DNA of 64,000 nt from Serratia rubidaea (GCA_901472405.1 LR590463.1:2604001-2668000); one strand, 5' to 3'; positions 32,684 to 42,743 are shown, counted from the first letter of the stretch. Program-made: numbers and translations. Notes: generated from the letters alone by a model not told the origin.

Positions 32684-33040
32684 AGATTCCGCCTTGATAA
32701 CAGGTTGTTAGTCGTCTGTCGTTCATTCTAGCCAACTGTCCCCCCGGCTGTCGCGGCAAATCACCATTCCTGGAATACGCTGCGCACAAACGGGCGACAA
32801 CGAGCGCCGCCGCGCTGAGATTGTTCCGTTTTTGTTACAAAAGAATGCCGTTTCGCCCGGCTTATCATTGAAAATACGATCCGTTTCAGGCATATAACAC
32901 GCATTATTTATCAATGTGATCATCGCATTCGCTGCGGGGCCAGCGCGACAGCCGGGCCGACACGCCCGCCGCCGGCCTCCCACACCCACTGCATTTCCCC
33001 GAAACGGTGGAAATTGCCCGTCACGGCGCGAGGAATTATT
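32684..33040. other. sohB-yciK divergent intergenic region
   Basis: These 357 bp hold no gene that I can support; they must contain the promoters of sohB and of yciK-btuR. The sequence AGGAATTATT at its right end is the yciK ribosome-binding site. Confidence 0.4.
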
Positions 33041-33802
33041 GTGCACTACAACCCTAAACACGATCTGCTGGATCAACGCATCATTCTGGTCACCGGCGCA
33101 GGCGACGGCATCGGCCGTGAAGCCGCGCTCACCTACGCACGCTTTGGCGCCCAGCTGGTGCTGCTGGGCCGCACCGAAAGCAAACTGCTGGCGGTCCGCG
33201 ACGAAATCGCCGCGCAGGGCGGCGCGCCGGCGCTGACCGTCACGCTGGATCTGCTGCACGCCACGCAGGAGCAGTGCCGCCAAGTCGCCGCCGATCTGGC
33301 GGATAAACTGCCGCGGCTGGACGGCGTATTGCACAACGCCGGCCTGCTGGGCGACATCGTGCCGATGGCCGAGATCGATATGGCGATGTGGCATGACGTC
33401 ATGCAGGTGAACGTTAACGCCACCTTTATGCTGACCCAGGCGCTGCTGCCGCTGCTGTTGAAGTCCCCGGCCGGCTCGCTGATCTTCACCACCTCCAGCG
33501 TCGGCCGCATGGGCCGCGCCAGCTGGGGCGCCTATGCGGTCTCCAAGTTCGCCACCGAGGGCATGATGCAGGTGCTGGCGGAAGAGTATAAAAGTCGCCA
33601 TCTGCGGGTAAACTGCATCAATCCGGGCGGAACGCGCACCAGTATGCGCGCCTCCGCCTTCCCGCATGAAGACAAGAACAAGCTGAAAACGCCGGCGGAT
33701 ATTATGCCGCTGTACCTGTATCTGATGGGCGATGACAGCCGTCGGAAAACCGGCATGAGCTTTGACGCCCAGCCCAACCGTAAACCCGGCGCCGCCGAAT
33801 AG
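33041..33802 (+). CDS. yciK: YciK, short-chain dehydrogenase
   Basis: This is an SDR-family oxidoreductase of 253 residues, close to E. coli YciK. The cofactor motif is VTGAGDGIGRE, with LHNAGLLGD, the catalytic SSVGRMGRASWGAYAVSK (Ser, Tyr, Lys) and NPGGTRTSMRASAFP. The substrate is not known. I use GTG at 33041 (VHYNPKHDLL), which has AGGA eight bases upstream and matches the E. coli N-terminus; an ATG 27 bases earlier is in frame but not conserved. It is followed by btuR after 11 bp, a probable operon. Confidence 0.93.
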   Translation: MHYNPKHDLLDQRIILVTGAGDGIGREAALTYARFGAQLVLLGRTESKLLAVRDEIAAQGGAPALTVTLDLLHATQEQCRQVAADLADKLPRLDGVLHNAGLLGDIVPMAEIDMAMWHDVMQVNVNATFMLTQALLPLLLKSPAGSLIFTTSSVGRMGRASWGAYAVSKFATEGMMQVLAEEYKSRHLRVNCINPGGTRTSMRASAFPHEDKNKLKTPADIMPLYLYLMGDDSRRKTGMSFDAQPNRKPGAAE

Positions 33803-33813
33803 GAGCATGCCCG

Positions 33814-34404
33814 ATGGCTGAAGATCGTCACCAGCAACGTCAGCAGCGGTTAAAAGAGCAGGTCGACGCGCGTATTGCCGCCGCGCAGGATAGCCGGGGT
33901 TTACTGCTGGTCTTCACCGGCAACGGCAAAGGGAAGACCACCGCGGCCTTCGGCACGGTCACCCGCGCCGTGGGCCACGGCATGCAGGCCGGCGTGATCC
34001 AGTTTATCAAGGGCGAATGGCCCAACGGTGAAAAGAACCTGCTGCAGCAGCACGGCGTGGAATTTCAGGTGATGGCCACCGGCTTTACCTGGGAGACGCA
34101 AAACAAAGAGAGTGATACGGCGGCCTGTCAGGCGGTCTGGCAGCACGGTAAACGTATGCTGGCCGATGCGTCGCTGGACGTGGTGCTGCTGGATGAGCTG
34201 ACCTATATGGTCGCGTACGGCTATCTGGAGCTGGAAGAGGTGATGACGGCGCTGGCGCAGCGTCCCGCCCATCAGACGGTGATCGTGACCGGCCGCGGCT
34301 GCCATCGCGATTTGCTGGAGCTGGCGGATACGGTGACGGAGATGCGCCCGGTCAAACATGCGTTTGACGCCGGCATTAAGGCCCAACAGGGCATCGACTG
34401 GTAA
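33814..34404 (+). CDS. btuR: Corrinoid adenosyltransferase BtuR/CobO
   Basis: The enzyme transfers the adenosyl group of ATP to cob(I)alamin. It is 196 residues with the P-loop GNGKGKTT at residues 36-43, QFIKGEWPNGE, DVVLLDELTYMV and VIVTGRGCHRDLLELAD. It is of the CobA/CobO/BtuR type, not the PduO or EutT type. The start follows TAGGAGC. A stem of eleven pairs (CCGCGTAGCCG/CGGCTACGCGG, 34409-34438) lies right after it, without a T run. Confidence 0.95.
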   Translation: MAEDRHQQRQQRLKEQVDARIAAAQDSRGLLLVFTGNGKGKTTAAFGTVTRAVGHGMQAGVIQFIKGEWPNGEKNLLQQHGVEFQVMATGFTWETQNKESDTAACQAVWQHGKRMLADASLDVVLLDELTYMVAYGYLELEEVMTALAQRPAHQTVIVTGRGCHRDLLELADTVTEMRPVKHAFDAGIKAQQGIDW

Positions 34405-34408
34405 TCAT

Positions 34409-34438
34409 CCGCGTAGCCGTCAATCGGCGGCTACGCGG
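34409..34438. terminator. Long hairpin between convergent btuR and rluB
   Basis: Eleven pairs with an eight-base loop form a perfect GC-rich stem between the two stop codons. There is no T run on either strand, so termination may be weak or factor-dependent, or the stem may protect the 3' ends. Confidence 0.55.
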
Positions 34439-34446
34439 ACAGCGGA

Positions 34447-35361
34447 TCAGCTGCGTTTACGCGCCGGTTTGGCGGCGGATTTGGCGCCCGGCTTGCTGCC
34501 GCCGCCGTTGCCGCGACGCCCCGGGGACACCTGGCTGTGGCGCTTCACCGCACGGCGGATCTGGTTCGCCTTCACGCGGCGGCGCTCACGCTCGACCGGC
34601 AGCTTGCTGACCGTTTCCGGCTTCAGTTCCACCAGCTCGCGCAGGTAGTTGATCGACGGAAGGTCCAGTTCGGTCCAGCCGCCGCGCGGCAGGCCTTTCG
34701 GCAGGTCGATATCGCCATAACGCACGCGGATCAAACGGCTGACCTGTACGCCAACCGCTTCCCACAGGCGACGCACTTCGCGGTTGCGCCCTTCGGTCAA
34801 CGTCACGTTGTACCACTGGTTCAACCCTTCCCCGCCCTGGAATTTGATGGTGCGGAACGCCGCCGGGCCATCTTCCAGCTGTACGCCGCGGCTCAGCTGT
34901 TTTACCTTTTCGTCATCAATCTGGCCGAAGACGCGCACCGCATACTCACGCTCCACTTCCCGGCTCGGGTGCATCAGACGGTTGGCCAGTTCACCGTCGG
35001 TGGTGAACAGCAGCAGCCCTGAGGTATTGACGTCCAGACGGCCTACGGCCACCCAGCGCGAACCACGCAGCTTCGGCAAACGGTCGAACACCGTCGGGCG
35101 CCCTTCCGGATCGCTGCGGGTGCACAGCTCGCCTTCCGGCTTGTAATACGCCAGCACGCGGCACACCGCCTCTTCAGACTCTTTTACCGAGACCACATGG
35201 CCGTCGATACGAATTTTCATCGCCGGGTTTACTTCCACGCGATCGCCCAGCGTCGCCACTTTACCGTCGACGCTGACGCGCCCGGCTTCAATCATGCCTT
35301 CAATTTCACGACGCGAACCGTGGCCGGCGCGCGCTAAAACTTTCTGTAATTTTTCGCTCAT
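34447..35361 (-). CDS. rluB: 23S rRNA pseudouridine synthase RluB
   Basis: RluB makes pseudouridine 2605 in 23S rRNA. The protein has 304 residues: an N-terminal S4 RNA-binding domain ([20 protein letters not shown]) and the RsuA-type catalytic domain with the aspartate in [16 protein letters not shown] basic, low-complexity tail follows ([17 protein letters not shown] to KPARKRS), as usual for this family. The frame is intact. It is alone on its transcript, convergent with btuR. Confidence 0.95.
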   Translation of the reverse strand: MSEKLQKVLARAGHGSRREIEGMIEAGRVSVDGKVATLGDRVEVNPAMKIRIDGHVVSVKESEEAVCRVLAYYKPEGELCTRSDPEGRPTVFDRLPKLRGSRWVAVGRLDVNTSGLLLFTTDGELANRLMHPSREVEREYAVRVFGQIDDEKVKQLSRGVQLEDGPAAFRTIKFQGGEGLNQWYNVTLTEGRNREVRRLWEAVGVQVSRLIRVRYGDIDLPKGLPRGGWTELDLPSINYLRELVELKPETVSKLPVERERRRVKANQIRRAVKRHSQVSPGRRGNGGGSKPGAKSAAKPARKRS

Positions 35362-35536
35362 GGAGCAACCTCTTGCGTCGCCTTCACAGGCGTCTGCGTA
35401 TACTTTACGTTCAGTCAGTTACGGCAATTAATGCCATAACCCTATAATCTTGCACATTTTTGGCGCGCAGCATGGCAAACTCGGCGCCACGCAAACCGCC
35501 ACGCTCAATGCAACGTGGCCGCACATTCTACACAAA

Positions 35537-35647
35537 TTTTAGAATTAATGATTCTAAAAAGAGTGTTCGTTTTTCGTTCAATACTGACGGCCTGTTGGTC
35601 GCTTTCAGTCTGCCGGCGGCGGCGAACGTTCTGCAGTGAACGAAAAA
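35537..35647. repeat. Nested inverted repeats upstream of rluB
   Basis: TTTTAGAAT-N5-ATTCTAAAA at 35537-35559 is a perfect nine-base inverted repeat. A second pair, TTTTTCGTTCA (35570-35580) and TGAACGAAAAA (35637-35647), is perfect over eleven bases with a 56-base loop. They lie in a 410-bp stretch (35362-35771) with no gene that I can support. They could be an operator and a structured RNA or terminator respectively. Confidence 0.45.
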
Positions 35648-35740
35648 GCGTTGGAGAGAAGCCGATAAGCGCCGCCAGCACCGATGGTATCGGCCTGCTG
35701 AGGTGACAAAGGCGGGGAGTCGCAATACATCGCGGGGAAA

Positions 35741-35768
35741 ATCAGGGCCGGCGCGCGCCGGCCCTGAT
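35741..35768 (-). terminator. Perfect 28-bp palindrome, terminator of the Rap1a/Tai-like gene
   Basis: Each arm is ATCAGGGCCGGCGC and its exact complement, so the stem can form over up to 12-13 pairs. On the minus strand it is followed by TTTTCCCC. It lies four bases beyond the stop of the gene at 35772. Confidence 0.7.
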
Positions 35769-35771
35769 GAC

Positions 35772-36131
35772 TTAGTGGCGTTCGCAAGGATAAGCGGCGG
35801 CCAGCGCCAGCATAATCACCGACGGCGCCGAGTAGTGCAGCTGTTCAGGGTGGTCATTCAGGTATTGCATTACCGCATCGGACGCGGTGCCGACGCTCAT
35901 GCCGGCATCCGGACAGATATTACGGTTGCCCTGCATCGAGTAGGTGTCGAACACCCCGGCGACATAGCCCATAAACATGCCGCCGTTCAACGCCTCGGCA
36001 ACGGTGGCTACGCCGTTTTTATTCTTCACATAGCCATCACTTTCCGCCAGCAGCGCGCTGCCAGAATAAAAACCGGCGTTCGCCGCCGCCGAAACCAGTA
36101 AGGAAGCGACCAGCAAAGTCTGTTTTATCAT
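35772..36131 (-). CDS. Secreted Rap1a/Tai-family protein (type VI immunity-like)
   Basis: The 119-residue product has a Sec signal peptide (MIKQTLLVASLLVSAAANA) cleaved before GFYSG. The mature part shows the Rap1a/Tai pattern: FYSGSALLAESDGYV, GGMFMGYVAGVFD, two cysteines (Cys73 in NICPD, Cys116 in YPCERH) that may pair, and YLNDHPEQLHYSAPSVI. Rap1a/Tai4 proteins are periplasmic immunity proteins against type VI amidase effectors, described in Serratia. No amidase effector or secretion gene is adjacent, so this is an orphan copy with an inferred role. ATG at 36131 is preferred to one 18 bases upstream, because it starts the signal peptide directly and has AGGAC upstream. Confidence 0.75.
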   Translation of the reverse strand: MIKQTLLVASLLVSAAANAGFYSGSALLAESDGYVKNKNGVATVAEALNGGMFMGYVAGVFDTYSMQGNRNICPDAGMSVGTASDAVMQYLNDHPEQLHYSAPSVIMLALAAAYPCERH

Positions 36132-36231
36132 TGTTACGCGTCCTGCCATTACTTATTTTGTGATCGTAGGATAGCGGTTTTCGCCACATTTGCGGGCATG
36201 AAACCCAATTTTCAGAATTTCTATAGAGTTA

Positions 36232-36852
36232 TCAGCGGAACGGAGCCGGGTCGCCGGCGCCTTCGCGCACCACTTCCGGCGCGTCTTCGGTCAGGTCAAC
36301 CACCGTGGTTGGCTGCTGTCCCAGGAAGCCGCCGTGAATCACCAGATCGACCTGCTTGCCCAGGTGATCGCTAATCTCTTCCGGATCGGATTCGGCAAAG
36401 TCATTGCCCGGCAGCATCAGCGTGGTCGACATCATCGGCTCATTGAGCGCTTCCAGCAGCGCCAGGGCGATCGGATTGGACGGCACGCGCAGGCCGATGG
36501 TTTTACGCTTGTCGTTCATCAGACGGCGCGGCACTTCCTTGGTCGCCTTGAGGATAAACGTGTAATGGCCCGGCGTATTATTCTTGATCAGGCGGAATGC
36601 CGTGTTATCGACATAGGCATAGGTCGACAGCTCCGACAGATCGCGGCACATCAGCGTAAAGTTATGGTGCCCGTCAAGTTGGCGGATGCGGCAGATACGC
36701 TCCATGGCCGATTTCTCTTCCAGTCGGCAGCCCAGCGCATAGCCGGAATCGGTCGGGTAGACGATAACCCCGCCCTTACGCAGCACATCAACCGCCTGAT
36801 TAATTAAACGCGGTTGCGGGTTGTCCGGGTGAATATAAAAAAGCTGGCTCAT
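36232..36852 (-). CDS. yciO: YciO, YrdC/Sua5-family protein
   Basis: This is a 206-residue protein of the YrdC/Sua5 fold, with the nucleotide/carbamoyl-site pattern VIVYPTDSGYALGC, GHHNFTLMCRDLSELS, PGHYTFILKATKEVP and IGLRVPSNPIALALLEAL. It is related to the tRNA t6A threonylcarbamoyl-AMP synthase TsaC; E. coli YciO has only weak activity in that reaction and its role is unsettled. It follows rnm on the same strand after 72 bp, as in E. coli. Confidence 0.94.
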   Translation of the reverse strand: MSQLFYIHPDNPQPRLINQAVDVLRKGGVIVYPTDSGYALGCRLEEKSAMERICRIRQLDGHHNFTLMCRDLSELSTYAYVDNTAFRLIKNNTPGHYTFILKATKEVPRRLMNDKRKTIGLRVPSNPIALALLEALNEPMMSTTLMLPGNDFAESDPEEISDHLGKQVDLVIHGGFLGQQPTTVVDLTEDAPEVVREGAGDPAPFR

Positions 36853-36924
36853 CTGTTACTCCTAAAGGTACTGCAACGCGGACGCCGCCGCCCGCACTCA
36901 TGCCTGATGCGTCAGGCTAACCAA

Positions 36925-37800
36925 TCATTGCCGCGCCGGCGGCCAGTCGCGCCACACCGGCTCAACGCCGGCGGGCAACCACAGCTTGCGCCCCAGTTCA
37001 ATCCACGAGCAGGGCTGGTGAAAATCCGAGCCCTGCGACGCCAACAGCTGAAAATCCCGGGCGTACTGCGCCAGCTGCGTGCGTTCGTTCGGCGCCTGCT
37101 GACACTGTGCGACCTCCATCGCATCCCCACCGTGCTCGGCAAAATACGCCAGCAGGCGTTTTAGCCATTTCGCCGTTAAATCATAACGGCCGGGGTGGGC
37201 GACCACCGCCTGTCCGCCGGATTGATGAATCACATCAATAGCTTGTTCTATTGTACACCACCGTGGCGGAACGTAGCCGGTTTTCCCCTTGGCCAGATAT
37301 TTTTTAAACACCTGGCCGATATTGTCAGCGGCGCCGACCTCCACCAGATAGCGGGCAAAGTGTCCGCGCGTCACCGCCCCGCCGTCGGCCAGCCGCTGCG
37401 CGCCTTCGAAGGCGCCGTCAATACGCGCCTTGGCCAGACGTACGCCGATCTCCTGCGCGCGCTGCTGGCGCCGTGCAATCTGCTCAGCCAACAGCTGCAC
37501 CATCGCCGGATGCGCCGGATCGATGCCCAGACCGACGATATGGATCTCGTGATTTTCCCACAGGGTGGAGATCTCCACGCCGTTGACCAGCTGCAGCGGC
37601 AGCGCATGCTGCGCAATGGCCGCCGCAGCCGCCGCCAGCCCGTCGGTGGTGTCGTGGTCGGTAATCGCCAGTACCCCGACGCGCATCTCCGCCGCCCGCT
37701 GCACCAGCTGCGCTGGCGTACAGGAACCGTCTGAGGCGGTGGTATGGCTATGAAGATCGTACAGAGTAAAGGCGGAGGATGGCGATGTGCTGTCAGTCAA
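36925..37800 (-). CDS. rnm: 5'-3' exoribonuclease Rnm (RNase AM, TrpH)
   Basis: This is a PHP-domain phosphoesterase of 291 residues. The metal-binding motifs are [11 protein letters not shown] (His-x-His), [25 protein letters not shown] and GSDFHQP. The E. coli homologue (YciV/TrpH) trims the 5' ends of rRNAs and degrades short RNAs. The start is TTG at 37800 with AGGA eight bases upstream. The 224 bp to trpL separate it from the divergent trp operon. Confidence 0.93.
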   Translation of the reverse strand: MTDSTSPSSAFTLYDLHSHTTASDGSCTPAQLVQRAAEMRVGVLAITDHDTTDGLAAAAAAIAQHALPLQLVNGVEISTLWENHEIHIVGLGIDPAHPAMVQLLAEQIARRQQRAQEIGVRLAKARIDGAFEGAQRLADGGAVTRGHFARYLVEVGAADNIGQVFKKYLAKGKTGYVPPRWCTIEQAIDVIHQSGGQAVVAHPGRYDLTAKWLKRLLAYFAEHGGDAMEVAQCQQAPNERTQLAQYARDFQLLASQGSDFHQPCSWIELGRKLWLPAGVEPVWRDWPPARQ

Positions 37801-37939
37801 AAGAAATATCCTGCAATGGCTTAGCTTTTTATCATAACCGCTAATGCCACCCGGACGGAAATCTATTCTCCGGCCCCGGCGGTGCGGTTGGCTGAAAACA
37901 ATTCACCACACGGATAAAAACATTCCCCGTTAAAAGGGG

Positions 37940-37977
37940 TTGACATCGCCACCACGAACCAGTTAACTAGTACACAA
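37940..37977 (+). promoter_or_regulatory. trp promoter with TrpR operator
   Basis: The -35 is TTGACA (37940-37945) and the -10 is TTAACT (37963-37968), 17 bases apart. The operator CGAACCAGTTAACTAGTAC (from 37955) spans the -10 and differs from the E. coli trp operator at only a few positions. Confidence 0.9.
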
Positions 37978-38024
37978 GTTCACGGCAATCCCCGTGTTGG
38001 ATGATAATTAGCGAGAATACGACA

Positions 38025-38087
38025 ATGAACAAACCGCAGCTCTCTCTTCTTCGTTGGTGGCGTACCTCCCTTTCGCGGGCGGTGTAA
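38025..38087 (+). CDS. trpL: trp operon leader peptide TrpL
   Basis: This is a 20-residue peptide with tandem tryptophans at positions 11-12 (LLRWWRTSL), read by ribosomes to sense charged tRNA-Trp. It lies 57 bp after the -10 and ends 38 bp before the attenuator stem. AGCGAGAATACGACA precedes it. Confidence 0.93.
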   Translation: MNKPQLSLLRWWRTSLSRAV

Positions 38088-38125
38088 TCACGCATACCTG
38101 TCATCCGACAATGCAGATTCTCCAG

Positions 38126-38151
38126 GCCCGCCGTTATGCGGGCTTTTTTTT
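38126..38151 (+). terminator. trp attenuator
   Basis: GCCCGC/GCGGGC forms a six-pair stem with a six-base loop, followed by eight T. This is the 3:4 terminator hairpin of the trp leader. An alternative antiterminator pairing with the segment after trpL is expected by analogy. Confidence 0.9.
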
Positions 38152-38179
38152 GGACAAGATTTAACGGGAAGTACAGTCA

Positions 38180-39736
38180 ATGAGCAAACCACAACTGACA
38201 TTACTTAAGGCGCAGGCCAGCTACCGGGGCGACCCCACCACCCTGTTCCACCAGCTGTGCGGCGCCCGGCCGGCCACGCTGCTGCTGGAGTCGGCGGAAA
38301 TTGAAAGCAAACAGGATCTGCAGAGCCTGCTGGTGATCGACAGCGCGCTGCGCATTACCGCGCTGGGGCGCCAGGTCAGCCTGCAGGCGCTGACCGCCAA
38401 CGGCGCCGCGCTGCTGCCGCTGCTGGATGAGGCGCTGCCGGACGAAGTGCAGATTGCGGTGCGCCCTTACGGCCGTGAACTGACTTTCCCGCCGATTGAT
38501 GCGGTGCAGGATGAAGACGCGCGTCTGCGCTCGCTGTCAGTATTCGACGCGCTGCGCACGCTGCTCAAGCTGGTCGACTCTCCGGCCGACGAACGCGAGG
38601 CGATGCTGCTGGGCGGCCTGTTCGCCTACGACCTGGTGGCCGGTTTTGAAGATCTGCCGCAGCTGCGCCAGGACCAGCGCTGCCCGGACTTCTGCTTCTA
38701 TCTGGCGGAAACGCTGCTGGTGCTGGATCACCAGCACAGCGTCGCCCGCCTGCAGGCCAGCGTATTCACCGGCGACGATGCCGAGCAGCTGCGTCTGCAA
38801 CAGCGTCTGCAACAGGTACAACAGCAGCTGCAGCAAACGCCGCAGCCGATCCCGCATCAGACGCTGGAAACGATGCAGCTGAGCTGCAACCAGAGCGATG
38901 AGCAGTACGGCGCGGTGGTCAGCGAGATGCAGCAGGCGATCCGCCACGGGGAGATTTTCCAGGTGGTGCCGTCGCGCCGCTTCTCTCTGCCTTGCCCGAT
39001 GCCGCTCGCCGCCTACCAGACGCTGAAGGACAACAACCCCAGCCCGTATATGTTCTATATGCAGGACAACGACTTCACGCTGTTCGGCGCCTCGCCGGAA
39101 AGCGCGCTGAAATATGACGCGAGCAACCGGCAGATTGAAATTTACCCGATTGCCGGCACCCGCCCGCGCGGCCGCAGAAAAGACGGCTCGCTGGATCGGG
39201 ATCTCGACAGCCGCATTGAACTGGAGATGCGCACCGACCATAAAGAGCTGGCGGAGCACCTGATGCTGGTCGATCTGGCGCGCAACGATCTGGCGCGCAT
39301 CTGCCAGGCCGGCAGCCGCTACGTGGCAGACCTGACCAAAGTGGACCGCTACTCCTTCGTGATGCACCTGGTGTCACGGGTGGTGGGTACGCTGCGTCAG
39401 GATCTGGACGTGCTGCACGCCTATCAGGCCTGCATGAATATGGGCACGCTGAGCGGTGCGCCGAAGGTGCGCGCCATGCAGCTGATTGCCGACAGTGAAG
39501 GCAGCCGCCGCGGCAGCTACGGCGGCGCGGTGGGCTACTTTACCGCCACCGGCGATCTGGATACCTGCATCGTCATTCGTTCCGCCTATGTGGAGGACGG
39601 CATCGCCACCGTGCAGGCCGGCGCCGGCGTGGTGCTTGATTCCGTTCCGCAGGCGGAAGCCGACGAAACCCGCAACAAAGCACGTGCCGTGCTGCGCGCC
39701 ATCGCCACCGCGCATCATGCCAAGGAGGTGTTCTGA
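38180..39736 (+). CDS. trpE: Anthranilate synthase component I TrpE
   Basis: TrpE makes anthranilate from chorismate with ammonia supplied by TrpG. The 518-residue protein has the tryptophan feedback-site motif [11 protein letters not shown] near residue 35 and the chorismate-binding domain with [46 protein letters not shown] and [10 protein letters not shown]. It is the first structural gene of the operon. Its TGA overlaps the trpG ATG by one base, a sign of translational coupling. Confidence 0.98.
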   Translation: MSKPQLTLLKAQASYRGDPTTLFHQLCGARPATLLLESAEIESKQDLQSLLVIDSALRITALGRQVSLQALTANGAALLPLLDEALPDEVQIAVRPYGRELTFPPIDAVQDEDARLRSLSVFDALRTLLKLVDSPADEREAMLLGGLFAYDLVAGFEDLPQLRQDQRCPDFCFYLAETLLVLDHQHSVARLQASVFTGDDAEQLRLQQRLQQVQQQLQQTPQPIPHQTLETMQLSCNQSDEQYGAVVSEMQQAIRHGEIFQVVPSRRFSLPCPMPLAAYQTLKDNNPSPYMFYMQDNDFTLFGASPESALKYDASNRQIEIYPIAGTRPRGRRKDGSLDRDLDSRIELEMRTDHKELAEHLMLVDLARNDLARICQAGSRYVADLTKVDRYSFVMHLVSRVVGTLRQDLDVLHAYQACMNMGTLSGAPKVRAMQLIADSEGSRRGSYGGAVGYFTATGDLDTCIVIRSAYVEDGIATVQAGAGVVLDSVPQAEADETRNKARAVLRAIATAHHAKEVF

Positions 39737-40335
39737 TGGCCGATATCTTACTGCTCGACAACGTCGACTCATTTACCTACAACCTGGTGGACCAGCTGCG
39801 CGCCAGCGGTCATCAGGTGGTGATTTACCGCAACCAGATCGCCGCCGAGGTAATCATCGACCGGCTGAACCAGCTGGAACAGCCGGTGCTGATGCTGTCG
39901 CCGGGGCCTGGCGCGCCGGCCGACGCCGGCTGTATGCCGGAACTGCTGCAGCGCCTGCGCGGCCGGCTGCCGATTATCGGTATCTGTCTGGGGCATCAGG
40001 CGATCGTGGAGACCTACGGCGGCCACGTCGGTCAGGCCGGCGAGATCCTGCACGGCAAAGCCTCGGCCATTCGCCACGACGATGACGCGATGTTTGCCGG
40101 TATGGCGAACCCGCTGCCGGTCGCGCGCTACCATTCGCTGGTGGGCAGCAATATCCCCGCCGCCCTGACGGTCAACGCCCGCTTTGGCGATATGGTGATG
40201 GCGGTGCGGCACGACGCCGATCGCGTCTGCGGCTTCCAGTTTCACCCGGAATCGATCTTAACTACCGACGGCGCACGCCTGCTGGAACAAACGCTGACCT
40301 GGGCGTTGGCGCAGCCGCCGAGGGGGGCAGAATAA
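39736..40335 (+). CDS. trpG: Anthranilate synthase glutamine amidotransferase TrpG
   Basis: This is a class I glutamine amidotransferase of 199 residues that feeds ammonia to TrpE. The oxyanion motif is [10 protein letters not shown], the nucleophile cysteine is in [11 protein letters not shown], and the His-Glu pair is in [10 protein letters not shown]. It is a separate gene. In E. coli it is fused to trpD, whereas Serratia and Yersinia keep it apart. Its TAA overlaps the trpD ATG. Confidence 0.97.
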   Translation: MADILLLDNVDSFTYNLVDQLRASGHQVVIYRNQIAAEVIIDRLNQLEQPVLMLSPGPGAPADAGCMPELLQRLRGRLPIIGICLGHQAIVETYGGHVGQAGEILHGKASAIRHDDDAMFAGMANPLPVARYHSLVGSNIPAALTVNARFGDMVMAVRHDADRVCGFQFHPESILTTDGARLLEQTLTWALAQPPRGAE

Positions 40336-41333
40336 TGCAGCCTATTCTTGAAAAACTGTACCGCGCCGAGTCGCTGAACCAGCAGGAAAGTCAGCAGTTG
40401 TTCAGCGCCATCGTGCGCGGCGAACTGGAAGCCAGCCAGCTGGCCGCCGCGTTAATCAGCATGAAGGTGCGCGGCGAGCAGCCGGCGGAAATTGCCGGCG
40501 CGGCCAAGGCGCTGCTGGCGGATGCCGAGCCGTTCCCACGCCCGGATTACCCGTTTGCCGATATCGTCGGCACCGGCGGCGACGGCACCAACAGCATCAA
40601 TATCTCCACCGCCAGCGCCTTTGTCGCGGCGGCGTGCGGCGCCCGGGTGGCCAAACACGGCAACCGCAGCGTCTCCAGCCGTTCGGGATCTTCCGATCTG
40701 TTGGCGGCCTTCGGCATCCGTCTGGATCTGCCGGCCGAACAGGCGCGGCAGGCGCTGGATGATTTGGGCGTCTGTTTTCTGTTCGCCCCGCAGTACCACA
40801 CCGGGTTCCGCCACGCGATGCCGGTGCGTCAGCAGCTGAAAACCCGCACGGTGTTCAACGTGCTGGGGCCGCTGATTAACCCGGCGCGGCCGCCGCTGGC
40901 GCTGATCGGCGTTTACAGCCCCGAGCTGGTGCTGCCGATCGCTGAAACGCTGCGGGTGCTGGGCTATCAGCGCGCCGCCGTGGTGCACGGCGGCGGCATG
41001 GACGAAGTGGCGATCCACACCAGCACGCAGGTGGCGGAACTGAATAACGGCGACATCACCACCTATACCCTGACGCCGGCGTCGTTCGGCCTGCCGAGCT
41101 ACCCGCTGGAGGCCTTGCTGGGCGGTACGCCGGAAGAAAACCGTGACATTCTGGCGCGGTTGTTACAAGGTAAAGGCGAGCCTGCTCACGCCGCAGCAGT
41201 AGCGGCTAACGTCGCGTTACTGCTGAAATTGTTCGGACAGGAAGATCTGCGCCAAAACGCGCAGCAGGCATTAGCGATGATTGACAGCGGCCAAGCCTAT
41301 GAGCGCGTGACCGCGCTGGCAGCAAGAGGATAA
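40335..41333 (+). CDS. trpD: Anthranilate phosphoribosyltransferase TrpD
   Basis: TrpD transfers phosphoribose from PRPP to anthranilate. It has 332 residues. The PRPP-binding glycine loop is [16 protein letters not shown], followed by [17 protein letters not shown], the [12 protein letters not shown] segment and VVHGGGMDE. It begins on the stop codon of trpG and ends directly before trpC. There is no frame damage. Confidence 0.97.
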   Translation: MQPILEKLYRAESLNQQESQQLFSAIVRGELEASQLAAALISMKVRGEQPAEIAGAAKALLADAEPFPRPDYPFADIVGTGGDGTNSINISTASAFVAAACGARVAKHGNRSVSSRSGSSDLLAAFGIRLDLPAEQARQALDDLGVCFLFAPQYHTGFRHAMPVRQQLKTRTVFNVLGPLINPARPPLALIGVYSPELVLPIAETLRVLGYQRAAVVHGGGMDEVAIHTSTQVAELNNGDITTYTLTPASFGLPSYPLEALLGGTPEENRDILARLLQGKGEPAHAAAVAANVALLLKLFGQEDLRQNAQQALAMIDSGQAYERVTALAARG

Positions 41334-42698
41334 ATGATGCAGGAAACCGTGCTCAACAAGATTGTTCGTGATAAGGCGCACTGGGTCGCAGCACGACAGC
41401 AACAGCAGCCGCTGGCCAGCTTTCAGCACCAGCTGACGCCCAGCAAACGCAGTTTTTATCATGCGCTGCAAGGCGCCAGAACGGCGTTTATTCTCGAATG
41501 CAAGAAAGCCTCGCCCTCCAAGGGGCTGATTCGGGAAGATTTTAATCCGGCGGAGATCGCCGGCGTCTATAAAGAGTACGCCTCGGCCATTTCCGTACTG
41601 ACCGATGAAAAGTACTTCCAGGGCAGCTTTGACTTCCTGCCGCTGGTCAGCGGCGTCGTCAGCCAGCCGGTATTGTGCAAAGACTTTATCATCGACCCGT
41701 ACCAGATTTACCTGGCGCGCCACTATCAGGCCGACGCCATCTTGCTGATGCTGTCGGTGCTCAGCGACGAGCAGTACCGCCAGCTGGCGGCCGTCGCGCA
41801 CAGCCTGGAGATGGGCGTGCTGACCGAAGTGATCAGCGAGGAAGAGCTGCAGCGGGCGATTACGCTCGGCGCCAAGGTGGTCGGCATCAACAACCGCGAT
41901 CTGCGCGATTTGAGCATCGACCTGAACCGCACCCGCACGCTGGCGCCGCAGGTGCCGCACGGCGTCACGGTGATCAGCGAGTCCGGCATCAATAACTACG
42001 GCCAGATCCGCGAACTCAGCCGCTTCGCCAACGGTTTTCTGATCGGCAGCGCGCTGATGTCTGAGCCGGATCTGCACACGGCGGTGCGCCGCGTGATCCT
42101 CGGCGACAATAAAGTCTGCGGCCTGACCCGCCCGCAGGACGCCGCGGCGGCCTATCAGGCCGGCGCCAACTATGGCGGGCTGATTTTTGTCGGCCGCTCA
42201 CCGCGCTATGTGGACATCAGCCGCGCGCGCGAAGTGATCGCCGGCGCGCCGCTGAAATACGTCGGCGTATTCTGCGACGCGCAGGTCGACACCGTGGCGC
42301 AGACCGTTGAACGCCTGGGCCTGCGCGCCGTACAGCTGCACGGCGCCGAAGATCAGGACTATATCAGCGCCCTGCGCGCACGCCTGCCCGCCGGCTGCCA
42401 GATCTGGAAAGCGCTGAGCGTCAAAACGCAGGTGCCGGCGCGTAATCTGCAGCATGTTGACCGTTATCTGCTGGATAACGGCGCCGGCGGCACCGGCCAG
42501 CGCTTCGACTGGAGCGTACTGCACGGCGAAACGCTGGATAACGTGCTGCTGGCCGGCGGCCTGAGCGCCGACAACTGTATCGAAGCCGCACAGCTCGGCT
42601 GCGCCGGTCTGGATTTCAATTCCGGGGTAGAGAGCGAACCCGGCATCAAAGACGCACAGCGCCTGAGCGCCGTCTTCCAGACTCTGCGCGCATATTGA
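41334..42698 (+). CDS. trpCF: Bifunctional indole-3-glycerol-phosphate synthase / phosphoribosylanthranilate isomerase TrpCF
   Basis: Two TIM-barrel enzymes are fused in 454 residues. The IGP synthase half has LECKKASPSKGLIREDF, LCKDFIIDPYQIY, GINNRDLRDLSID and VISESGINNYGQI. The isomerase half starts near residue 257 with KVCGLTRPQDAAAAY, then VGVFCDAQVD, QLHGAEDQDYI and LAGGLSADN. The fusion is the normal enterobacterial form. Two adjacent ATG codons are possible starts; the first directly follows the trpD stop. Confidence 0.97.
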   Translation: MMQETVLNKIVRDKAHWVAARQQQQPLASFQHQLTPSKRSFYHALQGARTAFILECKKASPSKGLIREDFNPAEIAGVYKEYASAISVLTDEKYFQGSFDFLPLVSGVVSQPVLCKDFIIDPYQIYLARHYQADAILLMLSVLSDEQYRQLAAVAHSLEMGVLTEVISEEELQRAITLGAKVVGINNRDLRDLSIDLNRTRTLAPQVPHGVTVISESGINNYGQIRELSRFANGFLIGSALMSEPDLHTAVRRVILGDNKVCGLTRPQDAAAAYQAGANYGGLIFVGRSPRYVDISRAREVIAGAPLKYVGVFCDAQVDTVAQTVERLGLRAVQLHGAEDQDYISALRARLPAGCQIWKALSVKTQVPARNLQHVDRYLLDNGAGGTGQRFDWSVLHGETLDNVLLAGGLSADNCIEAAQLGCAGLDFNSGVESEPGIKDAQRLSAVFQTLRAY

Positions 42699-42743
42699 AC
42701 GGCAGACATTTTTAACGAATTAACGCATAGGACGGGAAACCCC

